28,210 nucleotides of DNA, taken from positions 1 through 28,210 of the IMG/VR virus record IMGVR_UViG_3300017917_002014; one strand, written 5' to 3'. Source of the DNA: a virus. Both the position numbers and the translations under genes were made by a program. Below the pieces are notes generated by a model, which was given only the letters and a program-made list of their open reading frames with translations, was not told the DNA's origin and ran no database searches. Of the stretch, positions 1 to 6,726 are shown piece after piece (within the stretch, counting starts at the first letter, position 1; the number at the start of each line of letters is the position of its first letter).

Positions 1-1
1 A

Positions 2-151
2 CCTACAAGTGATAGAATAGTTGGTGATACATATAAAAGAACTTATGCTACAAAATTACCAGCTGGTAAAACAATAGGTATTGCATATAACAAAGGTGCT
101 TATCAAGTTGTAGATAGTAGCGATTTTAAAACAATGGGAAGGAAAGTATAA
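2..151 (+). CDS. C-terminal end of an unidentified protein (5' truncated)
   Basis: The frame is open from the first base of the window to TAA at 149-151 and encodes the last 49 residues, ending FKTMGRKV. The start lies outside the window. The stretch is rich in Lys, Thr and Gly with no motif I recognise. The next gene starts two bases after the stop, so the two probably share a transcript. Confidence 0.55.
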   Translation, partial: PTSDRIVGDTYKRTYATKLPAGKTIGIAYNKGAYQVVDSSDFKTMGRKV

Positions 152-153
152 TA

Positions 154-303
154 ATGACAAATAAAGATTTATTTAAAGACGTGAATAAAAAAAGAAAAGG
201 TAAAAAATCCGTAGATGGTTATTATTATGATGGTAAAAATTCATTTACCTTATATAAAAATGAAAGTGGTAAATTATCAATGAAAAAAAGAGGTAAAAAA
301 TGA
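154..303 (+). CDS. Small basic protein, 49 aa, unknown
   Basis: ATG at 154 follows the previous stop by two bases and the frame ends at TGA 301-303. The product begins MTNKDLFKDVNKKRKGKK and is strongly basic, with a KKRKGKK patch near the N terminus and KKRGKK at the C terminus. A nucleic-acid-binding role is possible but nothing proves it. The ATGA at 300-303 couples it to the next gene. Confidence 0.55.
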   Translation: MTNKDLFKDVNKKRKGKKSVDGYYYDGKNSFTLYKNESGKLSMKKRGKK

Positions 304-404
304 TTTGGTTTATGTTTTTTCTAGGCCTGATTGTAGGAGTATGGGCTGGTTGGAAATATGAGCACGTGGTGAATGATATTATTGAGTCTTGGAAAAGCTA
401 TTAA
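300..404 (+). CDS. Single-span small membrane protein, 34 aa
   Basis: The start overlaps the stop of the upstream gene as ATGA. The product opens MIWFMFFLGLIVGVWAGW, one hydrophobic helix filling most of the N-terminal half, followed by a charged tail ending WKSY. It is followed at once by a hairpin terminator. The function is unknown; the ATGA coupling and helix make it a credible gene despite its size. Confidence 0.55.
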   Translation: MIWFMFFLGLIVGVWAGWKYEHVVNDIIESWKSY

Positions 405-408
405 AATC

Positions 409-431
409 AGTGGCTTCAAGTCATTGTTTTT
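409..431 (+). terminator. Rho-independent terminator (hairpin plus T run)
   Basis: AGTGGC (409-414), loop TTCAA, GTCATT (420-425) form a six-pair stem that uses two G-U pairs, followed by GTTTTT. It ends the small operon that enters from the left. A near copy with a fully Watson-Crick stem lies at 6278-6294. Confidence 0.6.
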
Positions 432-457
432 AAATACTTATTTCTTTGACTTGGGGG

Positions 458-486
458 TTGATTTAGACACAAAAAAGTATTATATT
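458..486 (+). promoter_or_regulatory. Sigma70-type promoter for the gene at 519
   Basis: TTGATT (458-463), 17 bases, TATTAT (481-486). The predicted start is near 493, giving a leader of about 26 bases. The surrounding sequence, including the downstream ATAAACAAC, matches the promoter at 6328-6356. Confidence 0.65.
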
Positions 487-518
487 ATATAAACAACTAA
501 CTAACTAAAATATACATT

Positions 519-848
519 ATGATAACATATGATAAAGACACTCTTTTTAAAGAGTTTAAAGACGCAAAACAAAAAGATATATCACTTTCAACTAAAAAAC
601 TATTAGAAGATAAAGAAACTGATATTTACGTTAATCGTATTCAATTCTTTAAAGACCACATTAAAAACAAAAAACTCAATCCTAAAGTGTATGACTTATT
701 AGATATAAATTTTGATGAATTGTTAAAAGCTTATGAAAGTGAAAATCCTAGAGATTACTTTTATTTGTCAGTATTTGGTAAAACTTATGACCAAAAAATG
801 TGGGAAGAAGAAGCTGAATTGGAAAATGAAAAACTTGCGAATATTTAG
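519..848 (+). CDS. Unknown protein, 109 aa
   Basis: First gene after the 458-486 promoter. The product is soluble, charged and probably mostly helical, rich in Lys, Asp and Glu, with an acidic end (WEEEAELENEKLANI). I see no signal peptide, membrane span or known motif. The end overlaps the start of the lipoprotein-like gene at 826 by 23 bases, so the two are probably co-translated. The upstream region lacks a good Shine-Dalgarno sequence. Confidence 0.7.
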   Translation: MITYDKDTLFKEFKDAKQKDISLSTKKLLEDKETDIYVNRIQFFKDHIKNKKLNPKVYDLLDINFDELLKAYESENPRDYFYLSVFGKTYDQKMWEEEAELENEKLANI

Positions 849-1299
849 TTTACTTGCGATTTTGTTGTTAGTTAATCAGTGTGCGAACAATCGTTCTCAC
901 ACTGGTGCCTTTTTAGGTGCTGCAACTGCAACTGCTGCTTGTTTACAAGTTGCAGACAATCCTATTCTTGTCGCAACTTGTGCTGTCACTGGTGCTTTTG
1001 TTGGTGCCGATCTAATGTATGATTCAGATTATGATGTACACAATGCTGTATTTGTTGATCACTTAAATAGAGGGTCATCTTCATCTTATACAAATTGGTA
1101 TAACGAAAAGACACAAAATTCTGGTAACATTAAAACCTATAGTACATATATGGAGGGTCCTTTCAAATGTAAAGATTACGATGCAACAATAGATATAACA
1201 AGTCAATGGCCATTAATTGGTATTGGTGGTGTAAACAGAAAAGTAGTATTTGGAACTGCTTGTCAACAACCTGATGGTAGATGGATAGAAAAAAATTAA
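826..1299 (+). CDS. Envelope protein resembling the 17 kDa surface antigen (glycine-zipper type), 157 aa
   Basis: The frame is open from 733, but the start at 826 (MKNLRIFSLLAILLLVNQC) gives a signal peptide ending in Cys, as in a lipoprotein, and is preferred; the lipobox (VNQC) is not canonical. Residues about 28-62 are Gly/Ala-rich (GAFLGAATATAA, GAFVGADL), like the glycine zipper of 17 kDa antigens. The C terminus has FGTACQQPDGRW, close to the conserved C-terminal motif of the rickettsial 17 kDa antigen family as I recall it. The gene at 1508 ends in a similar motif. It probably sits in the host envelope; surface change or exclusion of other phages is a guess. Confidence 0.6.
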   Translation: MKNLRIFSLLAILLLVNQCANNRSHTGAFLGAATATAACLQVADNPILVATCAVTGAFVGADLMYDSDYDVHNAVFVDHLNRGSSSSYTNWYNEKTQNSGNIKTYSTYMEGPFKCKDYDATIDITSQWPLIGIGGVNRKVVFGTACQQPDGRWIEKN

Positions 1300-1301
1300 T
1301 T

Positions 1302-1511
1302 ATGGACGAACAAATTAAATTATTAAAAGCAAGAGAAAAAGCAATAATTGAAGAATTAGAGTTTAGTCCTCTTAGAAGTTTAGAAAACGAACTTTATGAA
1401 ATACGAGATACATTATCTAAACTTGAAAACAAAGAGCCATTAATTTATAATGAATATGATGCCTTTGATAAAGATTGGTCGGCAAACATAATAAAATATG
1501 GATCAGAATGA
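1302..1511 (+). CDS. Short coiled-coil-like protein, 69 aa
   Basis: I chose the ATG at 1302 (MDEQIKLLKAREKAIIEEL), two bases after the upstream stop; an in-frame ATG at 1281 would overlap the previous gene. The first 50 residues are rich in Leu, Glu and Lys with heptad-like spacing, suggesting a coiled coil. The gene is coupled to the next by ATGA. No family is recognised. Confidence 0.6.
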   Translation: MDEQIKLLKAREKAIIEELEFSPLRSLENELYEIRDTLSKLENKEPLIYNEYDAFDKDWSANIIKYGSE

Positions 1512-2122
1512 GTAGTCATTTAAAAAAATTACCAGAGTTTTTAAAACCATACTTTATAGAATTATTAGATACATTATTGTATATGTTAAAAAGTGTCTTT
1601 AATTTAATAATTAGTATTTTGCCTAAAAAACAATTGATATATTCTTGGAGATTAAAAAGAGTGATACCTAATATTAAAAAATATTTTTTATTTATATTCT
1701 TAATATATTTTCTAATAGCTATATTCATATCAAGAGCCACAGCTGGTGAAAAGTTTATAATGCCAAAAGGTGAAATTACGGAGGAAGAAAGAGAACCACT
1801 TAAAAGAGTGAAACAAGAACAGAATAAAGTATTATATGATACTGTAAGAGGTTACGAACCTAAAAAGGTAGATGACCAATATTGTTATGTAAAAATTGAA
1901 ATTAAACAAAACGGTGATGACATTATTAAACAAGAAATTTTGGAGTGTGCTGACGGTAGACGAGGTATTAACACACCGGGCTATTGGGAATTATTCGCAC
2001 AATTCTATTATAGAGATGTATCGGCACCCGAATATTGCCGATATTATAGTAGACCAAATCACGTCTTTAAATCGTTCGGAAAGACGTGCCTTAACAAGAA
2101 CGGTGAATGGGAGGTACAATAA
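1508..2122 (+). CDS. Membrane-anchored protein with a 17 kDa antigen-like C terminus, 204 aa
   Basis: ATG at 1508 overlaps the upstream stop as ATGA, so I take it over the in-frame ATG at 1475. Residues about 17-33 and 55-75 (KKYFLFIFLIYFLIAIFI) are hydrophobic; the second is followed by ATAGEKF, which could be a cleavage site. The rest is probably periplasmic. The C terminus (EYCRYYSRPN, then FGKTCLNKNGEWEV) follows the CR.Y ... G.tC...dG.W pattern of 17 kDa antigens and matches the end of the protein at 826. Topology and role are inferred. Confidence 0.6.
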   Translation: MSSHLKKLPEFLKPYFIELLDTLLYMLKSVFNLIISILPKKQLIYSWRLKRVIPNIKKYFLFIFLIYFLIAIFISRATAGEKFIMPKGEITEEEREPLKRVKQEQNKVLYDTVRGYEPKKVDDQYCYVKIEIKQNGDDIIKQEILECADGRRGINTPGYWELFAQFYYRDVSAPEYCRYYSRPNHVFKSFGKTCLNKNGEWEVQ

Positions 2123-2262
2123 TGTTTAAAAACATTATTATATTAATTCTCCTTTGGGTTATACTATTTGATGTGTCTAGCAAAGAGTTTTTTGGCTATA
2201 TACAAAAAGGCCTTGACAAAACACAGGAAGTAGTATATGATATTAAAAGGAGTACAAAATAA
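2122..2262 (+). CDS. Small membrane protein, 46 aa
   Basis: The start shares one base with the previous stop (TAATG). The product opens MFKNIIILILLWVILFD, an N-terminal hydrophobic helix, then a charged amphipathic tail ending KRSTK. The 3' part also holds a promoter (2213-2241), so its last codons serve two purposes. Function unknown. Confidence 0.55.
   Translation: MFKNIIILILLWVILFDVSSKEFFGYIQKGLDKTQEVVYDIKRSTK
2213..2241 (+). promoter_or_regulatory. Sigma70-type promoter inside a coding end
   Basis: TTGACA (2213-2218), exactly 17 bases, TATGAT (2236-2241). The predicted start is near 2248, followed by the lipoprotein gene at 2269. It lies inside the 3' end of the small gene at 2122-2262. 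Confidence 0.65.
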
Positions 2263-2268
2263 AACTAT

Positions 2269-2868
2269 ATGATGATAAGAACAGCAATAATAGTAGTAAC
2301 AGGTCTCTTATTAGGGGCATGTTCAACTTCAACATATCAGATAAAAGCCGAATCTGATAAAATTTTAGATACAGTGCCATCTTGGTATATGATGGACTTC
2401 AAAGAAAAGAAAGCTTGTAATGTTAATTCACAAGACGTGAATGAAAAACAATGTATCTTTGGTGTTGGAACTTCAGTATCACCAGATCTTGGTTTAGCAA
2501 TTGAGAAAGCAAAGATGATTGCAAAAGCTGAAATGGCAGATATAATTAAAGGCGAAATGAACAAACGTTCTAAACAGTTTATAACAGAACTGGGTAAGAA
2601 TGAAACTAAGAGTGTAGTAACAGATGTTGAATCTACCTTAGTAAATATTATAGAAAATACACCTGTAAGAGGTTATGAAATATTTGCTCAAGAAGTAACT
2701 TCAACTACTAAAGGTTATTATAGAGCTTGGATAGGTTTAAGATTGCCTTTAGGTGAATTTAATAAGATGTATAACTATACAATTAATGAAGTAGTTGACT
2801 CTTATAATTTAAAACAAAAAGCTGAACAAGCTTTTAAAGAAACAGTAAAAGATAAAACTGTACAGTAA
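2269..2868 (+). CDS. LPP20-like lipoprotein, 199 aa
   Basis: The N terminus MIRTAIIVVTGLLLGAC is a clear lipoprotein signal with lipobox LGAC. The mature part has PSWYMMD followed by FGVGTSVSPDLGLAIEKA and a long helix (AKMIAKAEMADIIKG), the pattern I associate with LPP20-type lipoproteins, which probably attach to the outer membrane. Two ATGs (2269, 2272) are possible. It is the first gene after the 2213 promoter and leads into the glutaredoxin gene one base on. The role in infection is unknown; host surface modification is possible. Confidence 0.65.
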   Translation: MMIRTAIIVVTGLLLGACSTSTYQIKAESDKILDTVPSWYMMDFKEKKACNVNSQDVNEKQCIFGVGTSVSPDLGLAIEKAKMIAKAEMADIIKGEMNKRSKQFITELGKNETKSVVTDVESTLVNIIENTPVRGYEIFAQEVTSTTKGYYRAWIGLRLPLGEFNKMYNYTINEVVDSYNLKQKAEQAFKETVKDKTVQ

Positions 2869-2869
2869 T

Positions 2870-3142
2870 ATGAGTGATATATCTCAAATTATAATATACA
2901 GTAAAGCCAACTGTGGATATTGTGTAAAGGCCAAATCGTTATTAAATAACCTTGGCCTTACATACACAGAAAAAAAATTAGAGAATTTTTTAACAACAGA
3001 AGCATTGATTGAAGATATTGGTAAAAATGTTAAATCAATGCCTCAAATAAAAATAAATGGTGAGTTAATAGGTGGATATAATCAATTAATTGAATATTTA
3101 ATGGATAAACAATTAGTTAATTTTAAAGGCGAACCTATTTAA
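2870..3142 (+). CDS. Glutaredoxin
   Basis: A 90-residue thioredoxin-fold protein. It has the active-site motif Cys15-Gly-Tyr-Cys18 (YSKANCGYCVKAK), the cis-Pro element SMPQIKINGELIGGYNQL, and the usual length of a monothiol/dithiol glutaredoxin. Phage glutaredoxins (T4 nrdC) provide electrons to ribonucleotide reductase; no reductase gene is in this window. It starts two bases after the lipoprotein gene and ends four bases before the next. Confidence 0.9.
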   Translation: MSDISQIIIYSKANCGYCVKAKSLLNNLGLTYTEKKLENFLTTEALIEDIGKNVKSMPQIKINGELIGGYNQLIEYLMDKQLVNFKGEPI

Positions 3143-3146
3143 TATA

Positions 3147-3629
3147 ATGACTGATGATAAAGTTATTTTATTTCCAACAAATAGAATTGTTAATAAAGAA
3201 ACAGCAAAACAAAATCCTGAAGCAAGTGAACAGGTAAGATTAGACAGAACAAAAGAATTTGTAGAAGGAAATGTAGATGAAATAGCTATGAATATTCTAC
3301 GACAATTTGTAGATATGGCTATGTTAACAGATAAACCAGAATTTACAAAAGACTTTGGTTTATTAGTTGATATATTAAGAGGTATGATATATAGAGATTT
3401 TGACGTGACACACCCAGCACAAAAACTTGCAGATAAAATTGTAGATGTAAAAATGTCAAGATTCGGACCACAAGTTATTATAGATTATAATAGAGTGTTG
3501 CCTGAAGAAAATCACAAACCACATAAACCTTTAAACAAAGATATTAAAGATGAAATTAAAAGAAGAAATGATGGTTGGACAGATTTTGAACCAGATTTTG
3601 ATTTACCTGAGGAACCAGATGACAGGTAA
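3147..3629 (+). CDS. Conserved T4-like phage protein, 160 aa, unknown
   Basis: Starts MTDDKVILFPTNRIV. Similar short proteins that open with a strand VI.FP and carry a helical middle part occur in T4-like marine phages, though I know of no function. The central region (AMNILRQFVDMAMLTDKP to LVDILRGMIYRDFDVTHPAQ) looks helical; the C terminus is acidic (FEPDFDLPEEPDD). It is co-directional with glutaredoxin and the winged-helix gene. Confidence 0.75.
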   Translation: MTDDKVILFPTNRIVNKETAKQNPEASEQVRLDRTKEFVEGNVDEIAMNILRQFVDMAMLTDKPEFTKDFGLLVDILRGMIYRDFDVTHPAQKLADKIVDVKMSRFGPQVIIDYNRVLPEENHKPHKPLNKDIKDEIKRRNDGWTDFEPDFDLPEEPDDR

Positions 3630-3741
3630 ATCGCACAGAATTCCCAATGGAATCGCCTTTGCAGGTTGTAAAATAGCATTGAAACAAGGAGAAAAACATA
3701 ATGTTAAAAACATTAAAGAAAGCTTTTTCAAGAGCAGGTAA
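3619..3741 (+). CDS. Possible small overlapping gene, 40 aa
   Basis: ATG at 3619 with GAGG upstream opens a 40-residue frame (MTGKSHRIPNGIAFAGCKIA...) that fills the 71-base space between two better genes, overlapping the first by 11 bases and the second by 41. The gap is richer in G and C than its surroundings. Because the last third is out of frame inside 3701-3991, this may instead be a leader region. Doubtful. Confidence 0.3.
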   Translation: MTGKSHRIPNGIAFAGCKIALKQGEKHNVKNIKESFFKSR

Positions 3742-3991
3742 ATCAAAAACTCAAAGAGTTTTAGAATTACTAGAAACTGGTAAATCAGTATCTTGGAAAA
3801 CTTTAAGAACAAGATTTGATCTAACATCGCCAAGAGCTATGGTAGACAAATTAAGAGCAGAAGGTAATATGATCTATATTAATAAAACTGCTCAAGGTAC
3901 TTTTTATAGACTTGGTACACCATCAAAAGCGATTATCGCTGCGGGTATCAAAAAACTATATGGTACACAATACGCTTACAAAAATGCGTAA
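3701..3991 (+). CDS. Winged-helix DNA-binding protein, 96 aa
   Basis: Preceded by a good ribosome site (AAGGAG about 10 bases before ATG). Residues about 17-60 (QRVLELLETGKSVSWKTL, then RFDLTSPRAMVDKLRAEG) read as a helix-turn-helix with recognition helix SPRAMVDKLR, followed by a wing-like hairpin (NMIYINKTAQGTFYRLG). The basic N terminus (MLKTLKKAFSRAGKSK) would help bind DNA. It probably regulates phage or host transcription. A hairpin follows, ending the unit. Confidence 0.7.
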   Translation: MLKTLKKAFSRAGKSKTQRVLELLETGKSVSWKTLRTRFDLTSPRAMVDKLRAEGNMIYINKTAQGTFYRLGTPSKAIIAAGIKKLYGTQYAYKNA

Positions 3992-4004
3992 TTAGTTGTT
4001 AGTT

Positions 4005-4038
4005 ATAGAGGCGAGAAATATATAACGCTCGCCTCTAT
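4005..4038 (+). terminator. Strong hairpin, probable terminator
   Basis: Perfect 11-base inverted repeat ATAGAGGCGAG (4005-4015) / CTCGCCTCTAT (4028-4038) with a 12-base loop. No T run follows, so it may stop transcription weakly or stabilise an mRNA end. It sits between the winged-helix gene and the PP-loop gene, 7 bases before the ATG of the latter. Confidence 0.55.
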
Positions 4039-4045
4039 TCACCTT

Positions 4046-4864
4046 ATGATAGATAAACTTCTTATAAATTCACTTGACAATGAAAGCAAAGATAAAAACG
4101 TTGCAGTTTTATTATCTGGTGGAGTAGATAGTTTATCTGTTGCATTTGCTGCAAATAGATTAAACAAAAATATAACAGCATATACATTTCATTTAAAAAA
4201 TCAATTGAGTTATGACGCAGAAAAAGCAATTGAAGTATCTTCTATATTCAATTGGCCAATTAAAGTTATAGAAATTCCTACAGACAATTTAGAAAAAGAT
4301 TTTTCAACATTGACAAATGAAATTAAATGTATAAAAAAAACTCATTATGAATGTTGCTTTCCCTTTTTATATATATATCCACAAATAAAAGAAACAGAAG
4401 TTTTAAGTGGTTGGGCCGCAGATGGTTATTATGGTATAAGTAAAAAAGCAATATTACATTATACTAAAGGTAAACCAAAATCAAAATTTGATGAGTTTAG
4501 AGATATATATTTCTCAGATAACAATAGAGCTGGTTATATATGGCATAAAAGAATTGCCGACAAGTATAATAAACAATTTATAACACCCTATTTAAACAAT
4601 AGTATTAAAGAATTTTTTTATAACAAAGACTGGTATGATTTAAATGCACCATTTCAAAAACACCACGTTGTAACAGCGTTTGATGAATTTAAAAAATTTA
4701 CATTCAAAAAACATATTAACTTACAATTAGGTTCAGGTGTAGATAAATTATTTGAATCATTGTTATCAAATAAAAAAATTAATTTTAAAAACAGAAAAAG
4801 AATTATGGATATTTGTAGAGATTGGTCTCAAATGTCAACCTCAACAGGAACATTACCTATATGA
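4046..4864 (+). CDS. PP-loop ATPase, asparagine synthetase-like, 272 aa
   Basis: The N-terminal motif VAVLLSGGVDSLSVAFA (SGGVDS at residues 24-29) is the PP-loop that adenylates a substrate with ATP. VLSGWAADGYYG further on resembles the sG.gaDe.fGGY segment of the asparagine synthetase C domain. There is no N-terminal glutaminase domain, so ammonia or another protein would supply nitrogen, or the enzyme acts on something else. ATGA couples it to RNase H. A role in nucleotide or base modification is possible, but the substrate cannot be read. Confidence 0.7.
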   Translation: MIDKLLINSLDNESKDKNVAVLLSGGVDSLSVAFAANRLNKNITAYTFHLKNQLSYDAEKAIEVSSIFNWPIKVIEIPTDNLEKDFSTLTNEIKCIKKTHYECCFPFLYIYPQIKETEVLSGWAADGYYGISKKAILHYTKGKPKSKFDEFRDIYFSDNNRAGYIWHKRIADKYNKQFITPYLNNSIKEFFYNKDWYDLNAPFQKHHVVTAFDEFKKFTFKKHINLQLGSGVDKLFESLLSNKKINFKNRKRIMDICRDWSQMSTSTGTLPI

Positions 4865-5706
4865 TATTAGTCGATTTAAACCAAGTTTTAATTTCTAATT
4901 TAATGGCTCAAACAGCAGGTAAACCTGAAAATATACCTGACAAAAATATGGTAAGACATATGGTTATTAATTCATTAAGAGGTATGAATTTAAAATTCAA
5001 AGAACAATATGGAACAATGATATTGTGTGCAGACGCAGGTGAAGTTTGGCGTAGAGACGTATTTCCAAATTATAAACATTCCAGAAGAAAAGGTAGAGAA
5101 GCATCTACTACTGATTGGGTTAATATTTTTTTAGTATTATCGGAAATACGAAAAGAAATTGCTGAAAATTTTCCTTATGTTGTATTACATATTGAAAAGG
5201 CTGAAGCAGATGACATTATAGGTACACTAGTATTAAATCATACAAATAGACCTATTTTGATTATTAGTGGTGATAAAGACTTTATACAATTGCAAACAAA
5301 TCCAAATGTAAAACAATACGCCCCTATACAAAAAACTTTTATAGGAGAAGGTATAGATCCTAAAAGATTTTTACACGAACAAATTATAAAAGGTGATCGT
5401 TCAGATGGTATACCCAATATATTAAGTCCAGATGATGTTTTTTTAACAGGTGAGAAACAAAGACCTATTAATAAAAAACGACTTGAAGAATGGGCAAGTG
5501 TTGATAAGATACCACTAGGAAGTGAAACAAGTAAATATTTTGAGAGAAATAAGACATTAATAGACCTTTCTAACACTCCTAAAGAGTTACAGGAAACTAT
5601 TATAAATACATATAGAGAATATAAAATACCTAGCAGGTCCAAACTGTTACCGTACTTTATGAAGCATAAACTAAAATCGTTAATGGAAAACATTGGTGAT
5701 TTTTAA
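4861..5706 (+). CDS. rnh: RNase H / 5'-3' exonuclease, T4 type
   Basis: 281 residues from ATG 4861 (MILVDLNQVLISNLMAQ), which overlaps the upstream stop as ATGA; the frame is open further upstream. It carries the FEN-1/T4 RNase H signatures: Asp near residue 5, ILCADAGEVWRRDVFPNYK, the acidic cluster KAEADDIIGTL, ISGDKDFIQLQ, and GDRSDGIPNILSPDDVF. T4 RNase H removes RNA primers from lagging-strand fragments with gp32. In T4 it lies close to genes 33, 59 and 32; here these begin at 18684. Confidence 0.9.
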   Translation: MILVDLNQVLISNLMAQTAGKPENIPDKNMVRHMVINSLRGMNLKFKEQYGTMILCADAGEVWRRDVFPNYKHSRRKGREASTTDWVNIFLVLSEIRKEIAENFPYVVLHIEKAEADDIIGTLVLNHTNRPILIISGDKDFIQLQTNPNVKQYAPIQKTFIGEGIDPKRFLHEQIIKGDRSDGIPNILSPDDVFLTGEKQRPINKKRLEEWASVDKIPLGSETSKYFERNKTLIDLSNTPKELQETIINTYREYKIPSRSKLLPYFMKHKLKSLMENIGDF

Positions 5707-5718
5707 TATTCGAATATT
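5705..5718. repeat. 14-base perfect palindrome
   Basis: AATATTCGAATATT lies across the rnh stop codon and just upstream of the ribosome site (GGAGAT) of the gene at 5728. It could be an operator for a dimeric regulator, or chance in AT-rich DNA. Confidence 0.3.
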
Positions 5719-5727
5719 GGAGATATA

Positions 5728-6240
5728 ATGGAACAAGAAAAACCTAGGCATTCAAGCCTAATGAGTAAAAAAGGAATGGAGTCAGTTGCTCGTACGGCTA
5801 CTAACGCTAGACCTTTAGCACACGAAATATTTACTAAGGTAAATAATGCAAAAGATAAACCCAAAAAAATTGAAGTTTTAAGACAATATGATAGTCAAGG
5901 TTTAAGACAGTTATGTAAAGCTGCTTTTGATCCTAATATTATTTGGGACATTCCTGAAGGAACGCCACCATTTATACAAAATGATGTACCAGAAGGAACA
6001 GATCACACGTCTTTACTAGATGAAGCAAGAAAACTTTACCTTTTTATTAAAGGTGGTAGTAATATACCAAAAGTAAAAAAAGAAACTCTTTTTATACAAA
6101 TGTTGGAAGCTTTACATAAAGATGACGCACAAGTATTAATAGATATAAAAGACAAAAAATTGAATCTTACCTATAAAGGCCTCACAGAAAACTGTGTAAA
6201 AGAAGCCTTTAATTGGAATGACAATTTTATGAGAAACTAA
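5728..6240 (+). CDS. Conserved T4-like marine phage protein (DUF6433-like), 170 aa
   Basis: Ribosome site GGAG lies 8 bases before ATG. Segments such as EIFTKVNNAKDKPKKIEVL, DIPEGTPPF, LYLFIKGG and LFIQMLEALHKDDAQVL, then KDKKLNLTYKGL, match a family widespread in T4-like cyanophages that I believe is DUF6433. No catalytic motif is visible and the fold looks helical. It follows rnh by 21 bases and ends the transcription unit before two hairpins. Confidence 0.7.
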   Translation: MEQEKPRHSSLMSKKGMESVARTATNARPLAHEIFTKVNNAKDKPKKIEVLRQYDSQGLRQLCKAAFDPNIIWDIPEGTPPFIQNDVPEGTDHTSLLDEARKLYLFIKGGSNIPKVKKETLFIQMLEALHKDDAQVLIDIKDKKLNLTYKGLTENCVKEAFNWNDNFMRN

Positions 6241-6241
6241 G

Positions 6242-6277
6242 GTTTTTAAGGCTTTTCCTAAAAAAGCCTTTAAAAAC
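6242..6277 (+). terminator. Hairpin after the DUF6433-like gene
   Basis: AAGGCTTTT (6248-6256) pairs with AAAAGCCTT (6262-6270) around a 5-base loop, and outer GTTTTT / AAAAAC extend the stem past one bulge. It lies directly downstream of the stop at 6240. Confidence 0.5.
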
Positions 6278-6294
6278 AATGACTTCAAGTCATT
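6278..6294 (+). terminator. Second hairpin, copy of that at 409-425
   Basis: AATGAC, loop TTCAA, GTCATT: a six-pair stem with the same loop as the hairpin at 409-425. It is followed 34 bases later by a promoter, as in the other copy. Confidence 0.5.
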
Positions 6295-6327
6295 GATTCT
6301 ACACACTTAATTTTTTTAATCCACCCA

Positions 6328-6356
6328 TTGACTTCATACTTGTAAAGTGTTATATT
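6328..6356 (+). promoter_or_regulatory. Sigma70-type promoter for the gene at 6385
   Basis: TTGACT (6328-6333), exactly 17 bases, TATATT (6351-6356). The predicted start is near 6363, leaving a leader of about 22 bases containing ATAAACAACAAAC, shared with the promoter at 458-486. Confidence 0.7.
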
Positions 6357-6384
6357 ATATGTATAAACAACAAACAATAAATAT

Positions 6385-6723
6385 ATGAAAAAGTTTTTGA
6401 TTTACATTACTATACTAGGCTTACTAGTGTATGGCCTTTTAACCCTTTTTATGAAGTCGGTTAAGGCGAGTGAGTATAATACAGCAGTAATAGGCCACGT
6501 GATTACACAAAAGGTCTCTGGTCAGCCAGTTGATGCTTCTAAATTAATGGAACAAGAACTTGCACGTATTGCACATATATTTGCTATTGATTCAATAACT
6601 ATATTACAAAAGTACTTGCCAGCTATATTAGACAAAGCCGCAGCAGAATTAAGACTTGAAGCAGATAAAAATTATAAATGTAGTTTACTAAAGGATACAA
6701 AAATACAAGACGATTGTAAATAA
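6385..6723 (+). CDS. Exported or membrane-anchored protein, 112 aa, unknown
   Basis: N-terminal segment MKKFLIYITILGLLVYGLL is a signal peptide or anchor; SVKASEY may hold a cleavage site (KA-SE). The remainder is helical (ELARIAHIFAIDSITILQKYL, DKAAAELRLEADKNYKC) with two Cys near the end (C100-type and C111-type positions) that could form a disulfide in the periplasm. It is first in the unit driven by the 6328 promoter, ahead of the SprT-like and lysin genes. Function unknown. Confidence 0.65.
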   Translation: MKKFLIYITILGLLVYGLLTLFMKSVKASEYNTAVIGHVITQKVSGQPVDASKLMEQELARIAHIFAIDSITILQKYLPAILDKAAAELRLEADKNYKCSLLKDTKIQDDCK

Positions 6724-6726
6724 TGT

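Noticed and set aside
733-825. Longer start for the surface-antigen-like protein
   Set aside because: It would put 31 residues before a clear signal peptide and overlap the previous gene by over 100 bases; ATG 826 fits better.
5238-5693. Long open frame on the minus strand inside rnh (151 aa)
   Set aside because: It is antisense to a well-supported gene; the opposite strand shows the RNase H motifs, and the minus product is Leu/Ser-rich with no motif.
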